DNA from: Aradus depressus
Taxonomy: Eukaryota; Arthropoda; Insecta; Hemiptera; Aradidae
Direction of reading: 5' to 3'
Length of the DNA: 64,000 nt
Assembly (NCBI GenBank): GCA_963662175.1
Contig: OY759214.1
Span: forward strand, 103,440,115 to 103,504,114
The position numbers and the translations under genes are program-made. Within the stretch, counting starts at the first letter, position 1; the number at the start of each line of letters is the position of its first letter. Below are positions 1 to 10,724 of the stretch, piece after piece. Under the pieces are notes generated by a model. It made no database searches. It was not told the DNA's origin and saw only the letters and a list, made by a program, of their open reading frames with translations.

Positions 1-321
1 CTCTGTAGTTGGAAGGATGCTCACCGCCACACAGGCCTGCAGGTTTCCGTGGCATCCAGCCCTGCGCATTTGTCGCACCTGACCGTACTCCTGGCACCGG
101 TGGCACACTGAGGAATCTCCTTCCTCTTATGTGGCTCCTCCACCTGGGCCAGCCCCAGGGTGGAAACCTTCTTCTTGTTGTCCTACGACTCCAGGTTCGC
201 AAGAAAGCTCGAGAGGAAGGCTTTGGTGGTTGAGTTTTTCAGATATTCCTCACCGTGAAGCCGCCTGCTCCCTGAGAAATGGGTGTGGTCGACATTCTCC
301 TCAGCCTGGGGCCAACAAGAG
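1..321. other. Unassigned unique sequence at window start
   Basis: This stretch is more GC-rich than most of the window. Short open frames exist on both strands but none is convincing. On the minus strand there is a run with C-x2-C spacing and several arginines (residues RSTVRCDKC). It loosely recalls the cysteine-rich tail of piggyBac-type transposases, but stops interrupt it on both sides. I treat it as unassigned, possibly a transposon relic. Confidence 0.3.
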
Positions 322-690
322 GGCATCCAACAATTGGGATATCTAACTATAGAGGCATCCAACTGTAGGAGGGTCCAAATATTGTGGCATCTAACTATAG
401 GGGCATACAACTTTAGGGGCATCCAACTATAGGGGTGTCCAACTATTAGGGCATCTAACAATAGGGACATAGAACTCTAGAAGCATTCAACTATAGGGGC
501 ATCCAACCTTAGGAGTATACAAGTGTAGGGACATCCTACTAAAGGAGCATACAGCTGTAGGGGCATTCAACTATAGGGGCATACAACCTTAGGAGTATAC
601 AAGTGTAGGGACATCCTACTAAAGGAGCATACAGCTGTAGGGACATTCAACTATAGGGGCACACAACTATAGCGGCATCCAACACATGGG
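322..690. repeat. 16-bp minisatellite with an 80-bp higher-order repeat
   Basis: About 22 consecutive units of 16 bp follow the pattern catccaactatagggg with substitutions. Within the array a block of five units (80 bp) is repeated almost exactly, at about 508-587 and 588-667, showing recent duplication of a multi-unit block. The sequence is non-coding. Confidence 0.85.
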
Positions 691-1254
691 TGCACTAATC
701 AGTGAGTACCGTCTCAATTAAATATAATGGCTCCTATTTTTAAGATTTTATTTTGGTATATGAGGCGAGCAGGAGAGCAGCATCTGGTATTTAAATAATC
801 AATGTATTGATTTATTTTTATTTCTATTTAAAAAAATTTATATATTGTAGCAAGTCCACCCTGTGGACAATTGTCATTGTTGTTGTGCAGCAGGGACCGG
901 TGACGCTGCGAGCGAAACAAGAGCGAAGTATGGGTTGTTTGGAGTTGAATGAAAGATAATTGCATTTGGAAGAACATGCTCAGAACCAGCGATGCCTGCG
1001 AGGGAATCGCGATCGCTGGGAGCGGAAACAAAGAACAAAGAAAAAAGCCAATGGAAAGGAAACAGATAATGGTCTACATCCGGTGTATGATGAACAGTAA
1101 GGAGGGGTACCCACACCTCTTCTAAGAATGAAAGCTGATGCAACCGGTGATCTGTGATTGGCTGGAGATAAATTTGGCGAAAACCAACAGCCAATCAGAC
1201 GTCGGGATCCGTTCCCCCACCACGATGAGGCTCGGAGGTCACACCCCGCTTTGG
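691..1254 (+). promoter_or_regulatory. Promoter-like segment, copy A (paired CCAAT boxes)
   Basis: The part from about 840 onward is homologous to about 47480-47755. Both copies keep an inverted CCAAT pair: ATTGG at 1157-1161 and CCAAT at 1191-1195 here, and 47655-47659 and 47689-47693 in copy B. The 34-bp spacing is the same in both. Paired CCAAT boxes are typical NF-Y sites in eukaryotic promoters. No convincing ORF follows. It may be the 5' end of an uncharacterised repeat family or a duplicated gene promoter. Bases 691-840 are AT-rich with no feature seen. Confidence 0.4.
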
Positions 1255-2010
1255 CTCAGTCTTCGTTCATGTCTCGGCCGATCGCCACGTTCTTTTCTTT
1301 GTACAGCTTAGTTTGAATATGTGAATTGATTCACTCTGTGTTCATGTCTCGACCGGTCACCACGTACCTTTTATATTTACAGCCTAGTTTGAATATGTGA
1401 ATTGATTCACTCTGTGTTCATGTCTCGACCGGTCACCACGTACCTTTTATATTTACAGCCTAGTTTGAATATGTGAATTGATTCACTCTGTGTTCATGTC
1501 TCGACCGGTCACCACGTACCTTTTATATTTACAGCCTAGTTTGAATATGTGAATTGATTCACTCTGTGTTCATGTCTCGACCGGTCACCACGTACCTTTT
1601 ATATTTACAGCCTAGTTTGAATATGTGAATTGATTCACTCTGTGTTCATGTCTCGACCGGTCACCACGTACCTTTTATATTTACAGCTTAGTTTGAATAT
1701 GTGAATTGATTCACTCTGTGTTCATGTCTCGACCGGTCACCACGTACCTTTTATATTTACAGCCTAGTTTGAATATGTGAATTGATTCACTCTGTGTTCA
1801 TGTCTCGACCGGTCACCACGTACCTTTTATATTTACAGCCTAGTTTGAATATGTGAATTGATTCACTCTGTGTTCATGTCTCGACCGGTCACCACGTACC
1901 TTTTATATTTACAGCTTAGTTTGAATATGTGAATTGATTCACTCTGTGTTCATGCCTCGACCGGTCACCACGTACCTTTTATATTTACAGCCTAGTTTGA
2001 ATCTGTGATA
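1255..2010. repeat. 76-bp tandem array
   Basis: Nine units of exactly 76 bp run from 1311 to 1994 and are nearly identical, preceded by a diverged partial unit that starts at about 1255. Each unit carries gtctcgaccggtcaccacg and ends near tttacagcctagtttgaa. The partial first unit matches the start of the tandem units in copy B (47755 onward), where two starts are also 76 bp apart. The array therefore expanded separately in copy A. Confidence 0.92.
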
Positions 2011-2531
2011 TTACTTCTTCTCCATACTTGGGGCCATACTGGCCACATCGAAATAGTCAGTGAAAATGTAAATTCTATCGTGGCCTCGAAACTACGCAGA
2101 TCTTCAAGGACTATGTGATTAGATGATATCAATATCGAGGTGCCTCATAATTAAGTAATGATTCAGTCCTTCAGACACGGCCAAAATATAGATTCGATTG
2201 TTTATTTTATAAATATTATATGTTTTTTTTTTTATGTTTTTAAATAAATATGTTACTGTGCTAGTAATCTGATTCATTCCATTCTCCCCACTCATGCTTC
2301 TTCTAGTTGTCAACAGTAATTAATTATTATTGATTACTGATGACAATTACACGTTAGGAACTTGTAAACGTTCTTCCCGTGAGGAGTGCACTCAGCTATC
2401 CAGACATTGTTTAATTAAAGTCGCGATATAATAATTTTCAATTTTAATAATTTTTCGATATTAATTGTATTTTTTTACTACTTACGTAATTTGCACACAC
2501 ACGAGAAGGAGAGTTGTTACAATATATATTG
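2011..2531. repeat. Copy A of the duplicated segment, 3' part
   Basis: This AT-rich non-coding stretch aligns by eye with 48040-48193 plus 48545-48775. Shared landmarks are gattcattccatt, ctcatgcttctt, gaggagtg and taaaagtcgcga-like words. Copy B carries a SINE that is absent here, so this is the empty site. The LTR element at 2532 interrupts or follows the homology. Confidence 0.6.
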
Positions 2532-2629
2532 TGTAACGGTAGTTATACTCGCTTACATTTAAAATTATTAATATTTAAATTTAAGAATAAAAGTTATATG
2601 CAATTATATTACGATATGACCTGGTTATA

Positions 2630-4928
2630 CAGGGTGTCCCAGATAAACGGGCCACAATCCAAATAATTCGGAAAGTGCTAGCAAAATTTTACAAAGAATG
2701 AAAGTTGTACGTCTCAACAAGTGGTATGCAGTGGTGTGAAAAAAAAATGAAAAATTTAATGTAATAGGGCTTTGTACCTGTAAAACTACCGGAGATATGT
2801 TGGTTCAAAATCTGAAAAGTGTTGAACCTTTGAAAAGAGTGAGTATTGTAACTGAAGTTAAGAATGGTTCTTAATGTATTTTTTTCTTTACTTTCATATA
2901 AAAATACTCAGATTCTAATAATAAAAGGGTAATTTGAGCCATATTTTGAACATTTTGGGAAGATTTGGACAGTATTTTAGGTAATCCATATTACCCAAGA
3001 GTCCATACTCTTGCAAATGTTGGTAAAGGCATTATGGGCAGACTTTTGACATAATAGGAAAGCTTTCGAAAGTGGTATCTTTGAAGGGTATAAAAGAAAC
3101 AATAAACACTTTCAGAAATAAAATACCAATACTGTATGTATGAAGTAATTATTACAATTGAACAAGAGATGAAGAACTGAACTACGTTAAAAATACATAT
3201 ACACATGCTTACATGTAGGTGATTATTGATTTACACTAAATGTTCAAAAGTTGCTCCCCGATTTCTCAAACATGCATCCAATCTTCGGCTGACCGATTCG
3301 ACACTCTCGGCAACACTCTTCCCGTATTGCTAAACATTCTTGGACAATGTCCCCTCTAAGTTGTTCAGGAGACATTGGCTGTCTGAAATACACTCTATTC
3401 TTTAAGTAACCACAAAGAAAAAAATCAAGGGGGTTAAAATCCGGTGACCTAGAAGGCCACGAAACAGGTCCCCCTCGCCCAATCCATCTATTTTGAAACA
3501 TGGCAATCATTTCTCGTTTGGCCACCCGCGAAAAATGGGCTGGACACCCATCATGCTGAAACCACATAGACTTGCGAACATTAAGGGCGACATCTTCCAG
3601 TAGATGTGGTAACTCATCGCGTATGAAAGTTGCATATATTTGTCCGGTTACACTTCTTGGGAAGAAATATGGGCCTATAATTCTGCTTCCAAGAATGCCA
3701 CACCAAACATTAACTGCCCATCGGTGTTGACGATCTACATGTTTCACCCATCTAGGGTTATACTGTGCCCAGTAATGAGAATTGTGACGATTTAAAGTAC
3801 CGTCACTGCAAAACGTGGCTTCGTCACTGAATAGAACATTCTTGAAAAAATCACCTGATTGTTGAATTTTATTTAGTCCCCATGTACAAAAATCTATGCG
3901 ATTCTGAAGGTCTCGTGGCATCAAACATTGATGTAAAGAAATGTGAAATGGGTGGTATTTATGTTCTTTCAGAAACCTATGTATAACACTTCTAGAAAAG
4001 CCAGTACGCCTTGCTAAATTTCTAATGCTGATGTGCGGGTCACGCTGCACGATATTTAAAATTAATTCCCGAGCGCCTTGTTTTTTAATGTTTCCCCTTT
4101 TACATTTGGAACTCGTAAATCTACCTTCTCTCAGATTTTGAATAATCCTTTTCAAGACCTTCCGGGATGGATGATTTCTTTCTGGAAATCGTTCGGCATA
4201 AACCTGAGAAGCAGCATTAAACTTGCTATGACACTCCCCTATAATAAGGGTCATATCTACTATCTCACTAGCGCTGAACATTTTTTGCAATATTCAATGA
4301 ACAATTCTTATCTTATACTGACCAAGAACTAAACAAACAAAGTCATAAAAAAAAATCATAATATAGATTTGTAACCTTTGTGCTCTTAAGTCTTTATTTA
4401 TTGGTTGGACAGTATAATAATAATGCCATTAGCAACATTTGCAAGAGACCTAAAATACTGTCCAAATCTTCCCAAAATGTTCAAAATATGGCTCAAATTA
4501 CCCTTTTATTATTAGAATCTGAGTATTTTTATATGAAAGTAAAGAAAAAAATACATTAAGAACCATTCTTAACTTCAGTTACAATACTCACTCTTTTCAA
4601 AGGTTCAACACGTCAAACACTGGGCTTAACACTTTTCAGATTTTGAACCAACATATCTCCGGTAGTTTTACAGGTACAAAGATTTCTTTTGCGGGGTTCT
4701 TCTCAACTTTTTAAGTACTTTAAATTATGTTAATTGTTAAAGGGCTTAAAAGGAAACCCTTTCCTTCCGTTGGCCATTTAAGCCCTATTACATTAAATTT
4801 TTCATTTTTTTTTCACACCACTGCATACCACTTGTTGAGACGTACAACTTTCATTCTTTGTAAAATTTTGCTAGCACTACTCGTTTCCGAATTATTTGGA
4901 TTGTGGCCCGTTTATCTGGGACACCCTG
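2630..4928 (-). mobile_element. Mariner/Tc1-superfamily transposon with long inverted repeats
   Basis: The element starts with CAGGGTGTCCCAGATAAACG and ends with its reverse complement, flanked by TA on both sides (2628-2629 and 4929-4930). It sits inside the left LTR of LTR-1, and the right LTR supplies the empty site. The inverted repeats are very long: inverted homology runs from 2630 to about 3045 and from about 4420 to 4928, with extra sequence in the right arm (about 4607-4625 and 4682-4780). One uninterrupted transposase ORF lies between them. Confidence 0.9.
3244..4290 (-). CDS. Mariner/Tc1 (IS630-like) transposase, apparently intact
   Basis: This encodes a 348-residue protein expected to bind the inverted repeats and cut and paste the element at TA sites. 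The N-terminal half has helix-turn-helix-like segments (about residues 75-115, including ISIRNLARRTGFSRSVIHRF). The catalytic domain has the expected acidic residues: D156 in VLFSDEATF, D247 in WFQHDGCPAH and D284 in WPSRSPDFNPLDFF. There are 36 residues between the second and third, an apparent DD36D arrangement. The length is normal for this superfamily and no stop or frameshift is present. The start is the first ATG of the open frame, with another Met three codons later. Whether it is expressed cannot be judged from sequence. Confidence 0.92.
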   Translation of the reverse strand: MQKMFSASEIVDMTLIIGECHSKFNAASQVYAERFPERNHPSRKVLKRIIQNLREGRFTSSKCKRGNIKKQGARELILNIVQRDPHISIRNLARRTGFSRSVIHRFLKEHKYHPFHISLHQCLMPRDLQNRIDFCTWGLNKIQQSGDFFKNVLFSDEATFCSDGTLNRHNSHYWAQYNPRWVKHVDRQHRWAVNVWCGILGSRIIGPYFFPRSVTGQIYATFIRDELPHLLEDVALNVRKSMWFQHDGCPAHFSRVAKREMIAMFQNRWIGRGGPVSWPSRSPDFNPLDFFLCGYLKNRVYFRQPMSPEQLRGDIVQECLAIREECCRECRIGQPKIGCMFEKSGSNF

Positions 4929-5736
4929 TATATATATTTTTTTTTATAAATAAAAAAAAAACTTTAAAATAAGTTGTTACATTTTTATATATTTAAAATT
5001 CATAAAAGACATATTTTTATGGGTTAGTGACACAAATCTTTTACACACATAGATATTTTTTTTTTTTTTTTTTTTTTTACACAACATTTACTGAACCTGC
5101 AGGACGTTTCTCCTTTCGCCTACTGTTCGTATTGGTGGAATGATGCTTTCAACATGGTAAGTTCTAGATGGTGGGAGACATTGTGGCCACGTTGGTTTTC
5201 TTCTCTCTTCGGATCCTAATTTAGCTCATACTCGTCATGTTTCCATTTTTCGCTGTAGTAGGAGTTGTTCGGGACACTTCCCCTGAATGCCTTTCTTCCA
5301 TCTCACACACACTTTATATATTTTTTTAAAACTAACTCACTCACATTGTTTTGTTTTACTTTCCGCACTTTTGACCTCCTTACTCTCAACAGTTCTCTCA
5401 TACGACAGACAGTCTGCCTTCTTGGGACTGCCTCCTCCTTCCATCTCGGCATTTGATTGGCTACCATTTTTATGGCCTTATATTTTTATATTTTTAAACA
5501 ATAAAATATATATATTTTTTTAAACAATTTTCTGATACACATATCCAAACTACAATAATACAGTATATTGTTTTATGCGTACCAATCATCAATAAATATA
5601 ATTAACGTTATTACTTCTATGCAATCTGAATAACCTCCATGCAACCTTACTCTCACTCCAGGAGGCGTGGTCTGTTTCGGCAGTGTTTCTCCCTCTCCAC
5701 AAGAGATGTCCATGTAGGGCCAAACAGACCGCTACA

Positions 5737-6975
5737 TCGTCCTATCCATAAAGAGAAAAAAAAAATGTTAACATTCTAATATATATTTTTTTTTAACTAC
5801 TACAAGTTGCATCACTTGCCACGTTACTGATGATTAGGATCTTATACTATTACGCTAATATTTTTATTTCTTTTTCTTTTTAATTAACTGAATTACATTC
5901 AATGTGATTTTAATAATATTATGCTATTATATTTTTTTTTTTTTTTTTTTTTTTATATTCATTAATCTAACACAGCAAACCCCTTAAACTAATATATATA
6001 TTTTTTTTTATTTATACTTTTATTTTTATCACCAATATCATAAAAAAACAACAAAAAAACGCATGCATAAATATATCATAAAATAGCTTATCTCATAGCA
6101 AACTTTTTATATAAAACCTTCCCATAACAACAACCACCCTTATAAATATTATACTACAATAAATAGTTATGTTTTTACTCTAAAAAAACATTTAAAAAAA
6201 TTTGAAATTTTAGTTCAGAGTGTAGAGTACACTATTATTTATTTACATATAACTTAATTATTATTATAATTTTTTTATTTTTTATTCCTTGCCGGAACAT
6301 CACCCACTATAAACATCGTTAATCAGTCTCAAACCCAAAAATGGTCATTATTACATATTTTATAATACAACCACTCTAAATACAACAAAATAGCATACAA
6401 AATATACAAAATATACAAAATACAACAAAAAAGACATACCATAAAATAAAATACACAATCAATATTGACATTTTATGAAGTGTTTACAAACTTCAGTTGT
6501 TTATCATAAAAGCCTCTAAACAGCTGTCTTATCCTTTATCTATTTATCAGTTCGTCTCCTCAACCTAGACTTGGTTGACGTATCACGTTAATTACGCTCC
6601 ATATTTATTTTTAATTTATTTTAACTTTAGATTTATTTATTCTTTACTTTCAGTTATTTATTAATTAGACACTATTTACATATCAAGTGACAACTTCTTT
6701 GTTTACATTTATATTTGTTTATCTTCATCAACTCAAATATCAAACAAAAAACTTTCTTAACATACAAAATTGTGATAGCAAATATCTCAGGTATTTTTCC
6801 ATCACTTTATTATATCATTTTATTTTGCGATTATTCATTTCGACAAACTTCAACATATTGAATGATACTTTCTATGTTTATTTTTTATTAATTTTAATGT
6901 TACATTTTTATAGTTCCAGATCATAATCCTAGACAAGCAATTTTCAATACAAAAGTTCCATCGGTTAAACATTTA
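5737..6975. other. LTR-1 internal non-coding region
   Basis: Very AT-rich internal sequence lies between the left LTR and the stop of the gag-like ORF. It contains poly-T and poly-A runs and short direct repeats (for example aaaatatac near 6400). No reverse transcriptase or integrase fragment is recognisable in any frame. In element sense this is where pol would sit in an autonomous relative. Confidence 0.6.
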
Positions 6976-8181
6976 TTATATCTTTCTCTTATATTTAAAA
7001 TTGAGTTTACAATTATCTATTCTGTGATATTTATGACTATTGTTTATAATTGTTATCTTGCTATATTTTTGTTCCTGTCTTTGACTAAGATACCATATTT
7101 TCGAATTCTTAAATTTATTTTTATTATTATTCTTTCTAAAATTATGTTTGCAATTTAGTTTCTTACGATTATTATTATTTTTATAATTGTTACTTTTGTT
7201 TCGTTCATTTACATATTTATTTAAATTTATTTCTTGATATCCAATTTTTTTAGGACTCTTACTTTTATTTATTTTATGTTTTCTTAAGTTAGGAATTTTT
7301 TTATTATATAATTTTCTTATTTCCCTATAATTATTATTATGTTTTTTTATAACAATACCATTTATTCTTATTATGTTTTTAATAAATTTAAATTTGTCTA
7401 GTTTCTTATTTATTTTCATTTTATTATTGGTCTTTCTAGATTCTCTCCTCTTTCTCTTTAATTTCTTTTTAGTAACAGTTAACTCATTTTTCTGAGTATC
7501 ATCTACGATTAATTTATTTTCAGAATTATTCTGACTACCTTCAAAGTCCGTTTTACTCTCCACTATAATCTCGTCCGTGTTATTTTGTTTGTCAGTTTCA
7601 CTAATATTTTTATTATCGTTCGTACTACTTTTTATCATTTGATCCATTTTATTAGTTATCTTTTCAATTTCTACTATCCGTTTATTACCAAATTCCACGA
7701 TATTTTTATTCATTTTGTCAATTTCGTTATTAGTTGATTGTATTTTATTTTTTAATTCAGAAGTACTCTTATCATATGTTTTTTTTAATTCAGCAAAATT
7801 ATTTTCATTTTGTTTTTTTAATACAGACAACATATTTTCATTTTGGTCTATTAATTTTTGGAGCATACTAATTATTTGACTGTTATTATTATCTTCGATC
7901 ATTTGGTCAACTACATCATTTACTTTTTTAATAGCTGCTAATTTTTTATGATAATATTCTTGCATCTGATTATTTATCTGGGCGCTTTCACTATTCATTT
8001 TTATTTTATTTTCGAATTCATTTTTCCTTGACTCTACATAATTTTTTACTTCCACAATACTCATTCCATTTTTTTCTATTAGTTGCTGTACCAAATTCCT
8101 TATATCATTATTATTTAAACACCTTGTGCCACCATCTTTGATTTGGGTTGCGACTCCTGAACCATTGTTAAAGTCGGCCAT
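6976..8181 (-). CDS. Gag-like coiled-coil protein of LTR-1
   Basis: This 401-residue ORF is rich in Asn, Lys, Glu and Ile. Residues about 25-200 are predicted coiled coil by eye (repeated I/L/M heptads, for example MLQKLIDQNENMLSVLKKQN). Residues about 235-401 are strongly basic (KKKLKRKRRESRK and Asn/Lys-rich runs) and could bind nucleic acid. There is no CCHC zinc knuckle. The ORF begins about 210 bp inside the right LTR, the normal place for gag. I infer a structural, RNA-packaging role from position and composition only; sequence identity to a named gag family is not established. An alternative is an accessory ORF. The low-complexity tail could partly be a frame-drift extension. Confidence 0.6.
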   Translation of the reverse strand: MADFNNGSGVATQIKDGGTRCLNNNDIRNLVQQLIEKNGMSIVEVKNYVESRKNEFENKIKMNSESAQINNQMQEYYHKKLAAIKKVNDVVDQMIEDNNNSQIISMLQKLIDQNENMLSVLKKQNENNFAELKKTYDKSTSELKNKIQSTNNEIDKMNKNIVEFGNKRIVEIEKITNKMDQMIKSSTNDNKNISETDKQNNTDEIIVESKTDFEGSQNNSENKLIVDDTQKNELTVTKKKLKRKRRESRKTNNKMKINKKLDKFKFIKNIIRINGIVIKKHNNNYREIRKLYNKKIPNLRKHKINKSKSPKKIGYQEINLNKYVNERNKSNNYKNNNNRKKLNCKHNFRKNNNKNKFKNSKIWYLSQRQEQKYSKITIINNSHKYHRIDNCKLNFKYKRKI

Positions 8182-8392
8182 TTTTGATGCTAACTTTTAC
8201 ACAGAATTGAAATTAATTAAAATTTATAATTTAAACATAAATACTTCTTTTACATATAAGATTATCTTTCGGGCGCCAGTAAACGTTTTCAGTCCCTTGT
8301 TCGTTGCGACAATTATGTAACGGTAGTTTTTTTTATCTTACACTTTTAATTCTAATTTATTTTTTAAAGTCCCTGCTTTCGGGAGCCAATTA
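8182..8392 (-). promoter_or_regulatory. LTR-1 leader with a duplicated primer-site-like block
   Basis: In element sense, TTGGCTCCCGAAAGCAGGG follows the LTR end after about 3 nt. This is a plausible tRNA primer-binding site beginning with TGG. About 70-80 bp further in, a second copy of the LTR edge (aattatgtaacggtagtt, about 8313-8330) occurs, next to another TGGCGCCCGAAAG at about 8267-8280. The LTR/leader junction therefore appears duplicated. Confidence 0.55.
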
Positions 8393-9285
8393 TGTAACGG
8401 TAGTTATACTCGCTTACATTTAAAATTATTAATATTTAAATTTAAGAATAAAAGTTATATGCAATTATATTACGATATGACCTGGTTATATATATTTTTT
8501 TTTATAAATAAAAAAAAAACTTTAAAATAAGTTGTTACATTTTTATATATTTAAAATTCATAAAAGACATATTTTTATGGGTTAGTGACACAAATCTTTT
8601 ACACACAGAGATATATTTTTTTTTTTTTTTTTACACAACATTTACTGAACCTGCACGACGTTTCTCCTTTCTCCTATTGTTCGTATTGGTGGAATGATGC
8701 TTTCAACATGGTAAGTTCTAGACGGTGGGAGACATTGTGGCCACGTTGGTTTTCTTCTCTCTTCGGATCCTAATTTAGCTCATACTCGTCATGTTTCCAT
8801 TTTTCGCTGTAGTAGGAGTTGTTCGGGACACTTCCCCTGAATGCCTTTCTTCCATCTCACACACACTTTATATATTTTTTTAAAACTAACTCACATTGTT
8901 TTGTTTTACTTTCCGCACTTTTGACCTCCTTACTCTCAACAGTTCTCTCATACGACAGACAGTCTGCCTTCTTGGGACTGCCTCCTCCTTCCATCTCGGC
9001 ATTTGATTGGCTACCATTTTTATGGCCTTATATTTTTATATTTTTAAACAATAAAATATATATTTTTTTTAAACAATTTTCTGATACACATATCCAAACT
9101 ACAATAATACAGTATATTGTTTTATGCGTACCAATCATCAATAAATATAATTAACGTTATTACTTCTATGCAATCTGAATAACCTCCATGCAACCTTACT
9201 CTCACTCCAGGAGGCGTGGTCTGTTTCGGCAGTGTTTCTCCCTCTCCACAAGAGATGTCCATGTAGGGCCAAACAGACCGCTACA
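8393..9285 (-). repeat. LTR-1 right LTR (893 bp; 5' LTR in element sense)
   Basis: It starts TGTAACGG and ends CCGCTACA, and matches the left LTR along its whole length without the mariner insertion. It contains poly-T tracts and an AT-rich block near 9040-9075. The ORF at 8819-9154 is a counterpart of ORFs in the left LTR and is not a gene. Confidence 0.88.
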
Positions 9286-9330
9286 ATATATACATATATA
9301 ATATATATATATATATATTTTTTTTTTCAG
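9286..9330. repeat. (AT)n microsatellite and poly-T tract
   Basis: An alternating AT run is followed by a T-rich stretch ending in CAG. It doubles as the polypyrimidine tract and 3' splice site for the candidate exon that follows. Confidence 0.7.
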
Positions 9331-9424
9331 TTAAATCCTGTCTTATTGGATGTAGAATGGCTCAAAATACGGACGGACTCTTTGATAAAAAGATATGACG
9401 ACATAAAAGAAGAATGTTCAGATG
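9331..9424 (+). CDS. Candidate host exon A (partial, function unknown)
   Basis: This is a 94-nt open block bordered by a strong acceptor (T-tract then CAG) and a consensus donor (G|GTAAGG). It encodes LNPVLLDVEWLKIRTDSL followed by IKRYDDIKEECSD, which has normal protein composition, unlike the surrounding repeats. It ends in phase 1. Exon B at 46669 begins with the two bases needed to complete the split codon. I do not recognise the protein. It could be a chance open stretch; transcript evidence would decide. Confidence 0.35.
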
Positions 9425-9692
9425 GTAAGGCGGACAAGTGTCCCATATGAATTTAGTTACACATGGCATGCACATTAGATTTTGCTTAGTAGATCAATAT
9501 TATTATTTTCATATCATAAAGTCAGTGCTAGCTTATTAACTGCTGGTTGTATTGTCAACTATATAAAGGTACGGGGAACCTTCTTCCCTCTCCATTAGAG
9601 GAATGTCCTTATCGACAATACAGAATAAAGAGAACCAAGAAGACAGTAGGTCAGGTTCTCCTAGGCTTTGCTGTCCCGGGCCAGTGACCATT
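9425..9692. other. Unassigned sequence, possible intron start
   Basis: No gene, repeat or element is recognised. The first bases form the donor site of candidate exon A. Confidence 0.35.
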
Positions 9693-10390
9693 CCAGGAAT
9701 CTGGGAAGGGAACACCACGGGGCTCCAGAACCACAAATGGTACTACGGGGGTAGCAGCTATCCAAGCGGCACCAACAACTGATGTTGGATTCCCAGTGGT
9801 TGTGGTAAGTGGGTCCGTTGTCCGGGATCCAGGCATCTGGGAAGGGAAACCTACGAGGCTCCAGAACCAAAAATGGTACTACGGGGGAGGCAGCTATCCA
9901 AGCGGCACCAACAACTGAGGTTGGATTCACAGTGGTTGTGGTAACTGGGTCCGTTGTCCGGGATCCAGGCATCTGGGAAGGGAAACCCACGAGGCTCCAG
10001 AACCAAAAATGGTACTACGGGGGTGGCAGCTATCCAAGCCGCACCAACACCTGAGGTTGGATTCACAGTGGTTGTGGTAACTGGGTCCGTTGTCCGGGAT
10101 CCAGGAATCTGGGAAGGGAACCCCATGGGGCTCGAGAACCAAAAATGGTACTACGGGGTGGCAGCTATCCAAGCCGCACCAACTACTGAGGTTGGATTAA
10201 AAGTGGTTGTGGTAACTGGGTCCGTTGTCCGAGATCCAGGAATCTGGGAAGGGAACCCCACGGGGCTCGAGAACCAAAAATGGTACTACGGGGGTGGCAG
10301 CTATCCAAGCCGCACCAACAACTGAGGTTGGATTCCAAGTGGTTGTGGTAACTGGGACTGTTGTCCGGGATCCAGGAATCTGGGACATAC
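9693..10390. repeat. 136-bp tandem array (about 5 units)
   Basis: The word gatccagg recurs at 9826, 9962, 10098, 10233 and 10369, with spacings of 136, 136, 135 and 136 bp, and a partial unit precedes these. Units contain gaatctgggaaggg, aatggtactacggg and gtggttgtggtaactgg. Because 136 is not a multiple of 3, the overlapping ORFs on both strands are artefacts. Confidence 0.9.
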
Positions 10391-10724
10391 CGGTGACCGG
10401 GATAATAGCCGTCCCTGCCATCCCTCTCGATGGGTGTCCACCATTACGGTAGAGGCTAAGGCTGGGTACGTGGTGGGCATCCATATCAAAACACTGTCAT
10501 TGATTTTCACGGAAGGGGGGGGGGGGAGGGGGGGAACCATAAATGTTGATGGAATTTCACAAGTAGCGTCCTTAAAAGTCAAATTGAGACATGGACTATA
10601 TGGCGTCCCAAATATTTATACGGGAGGGGTTTCCTAAGAACGCACTACTTGCACGGTTACTACTAGCTCAGGTGTCCACCGTTGCTCGGTAAATACTAGC
10701 TGGGTTCTGAATCAATGAAAATAG
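10391..10724. other. Unassigned sequence with a long G run
   Basis: No gene recognised. A homopurine run with 12 G, one A and 7 G lies at 10515-10534 and is the only striking local feature. Confidence 0.4.

Larger units (their letters stand above)
2532..5736 (-). repeat. LTR-1 left LTR, interrupted by the mariner element
   Basis: The pieces 2532-2629 and 4929-5736 match the right LTR at 8393-9285 over their whole length. The break falls after cctggtta, exactly at the TA where the transposon sits. Differences from the right LTR are a few substitutions and poly-T length changes, so the element is fairly young. In element sense this is the 3' LTR. The short ORFs seen here (for example 5265-5523) recur in the right LTR and are not genes. 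Confidence 0.85.
2532..9285 (-). mobile_element. LTR-1: gag-only LTR retroelement with nested mariner
   Basis: Two direct repeats with TGTA/TACA ends flank an internal region of 2655 bp. The right LTR is 8393-9285 (893 bp). The left LTR is 2532-5736 and is split by a DNA transposon at 2630-4928; without it the LTR is about 905 bp. The only sizeable internal ORF is a coiled-coil gag-like protein on the minus strand, starting just inside the right LTR. That makes the element minus-sense with its 5' LTR on the right. No protease, reverse transcriptase, RNase H or integrase is visible, so it would need proteins from another element to move. The flanks are AT microsatellites and I cannot confirm a target-site duplication. 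Confidence 0.8.

Noticed and set aside
183..470. Minus-strand ORF of 95 codons at the window start
   Set aside because: Most of it reads through the 16-bp minisatellite.
828..1194. Minus-strand ORFs in the promoter-like segment
   Set aside because: They are not conserved as ORFs in copy B at 47.5 kb, although the DNA is homologous.
2320..2345. Second hammerhead core (ctgatga near 2338)
   Set aside because: No GAAA follows a stem II at the right distance; a chance heptamer.
5265..5523. Small hydrophobic ORFs in the left LTR (and 8819-9154)
   Set aside because: They are LTR sequence present in both copies, with AT-rich low-complexity ends and no start context.
9651..10484. Overlapping ORFs on both strands
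   Set aside because: They fall in the 136-bp tandem array; the period is not a multiple of 3 and the frames shift between units.
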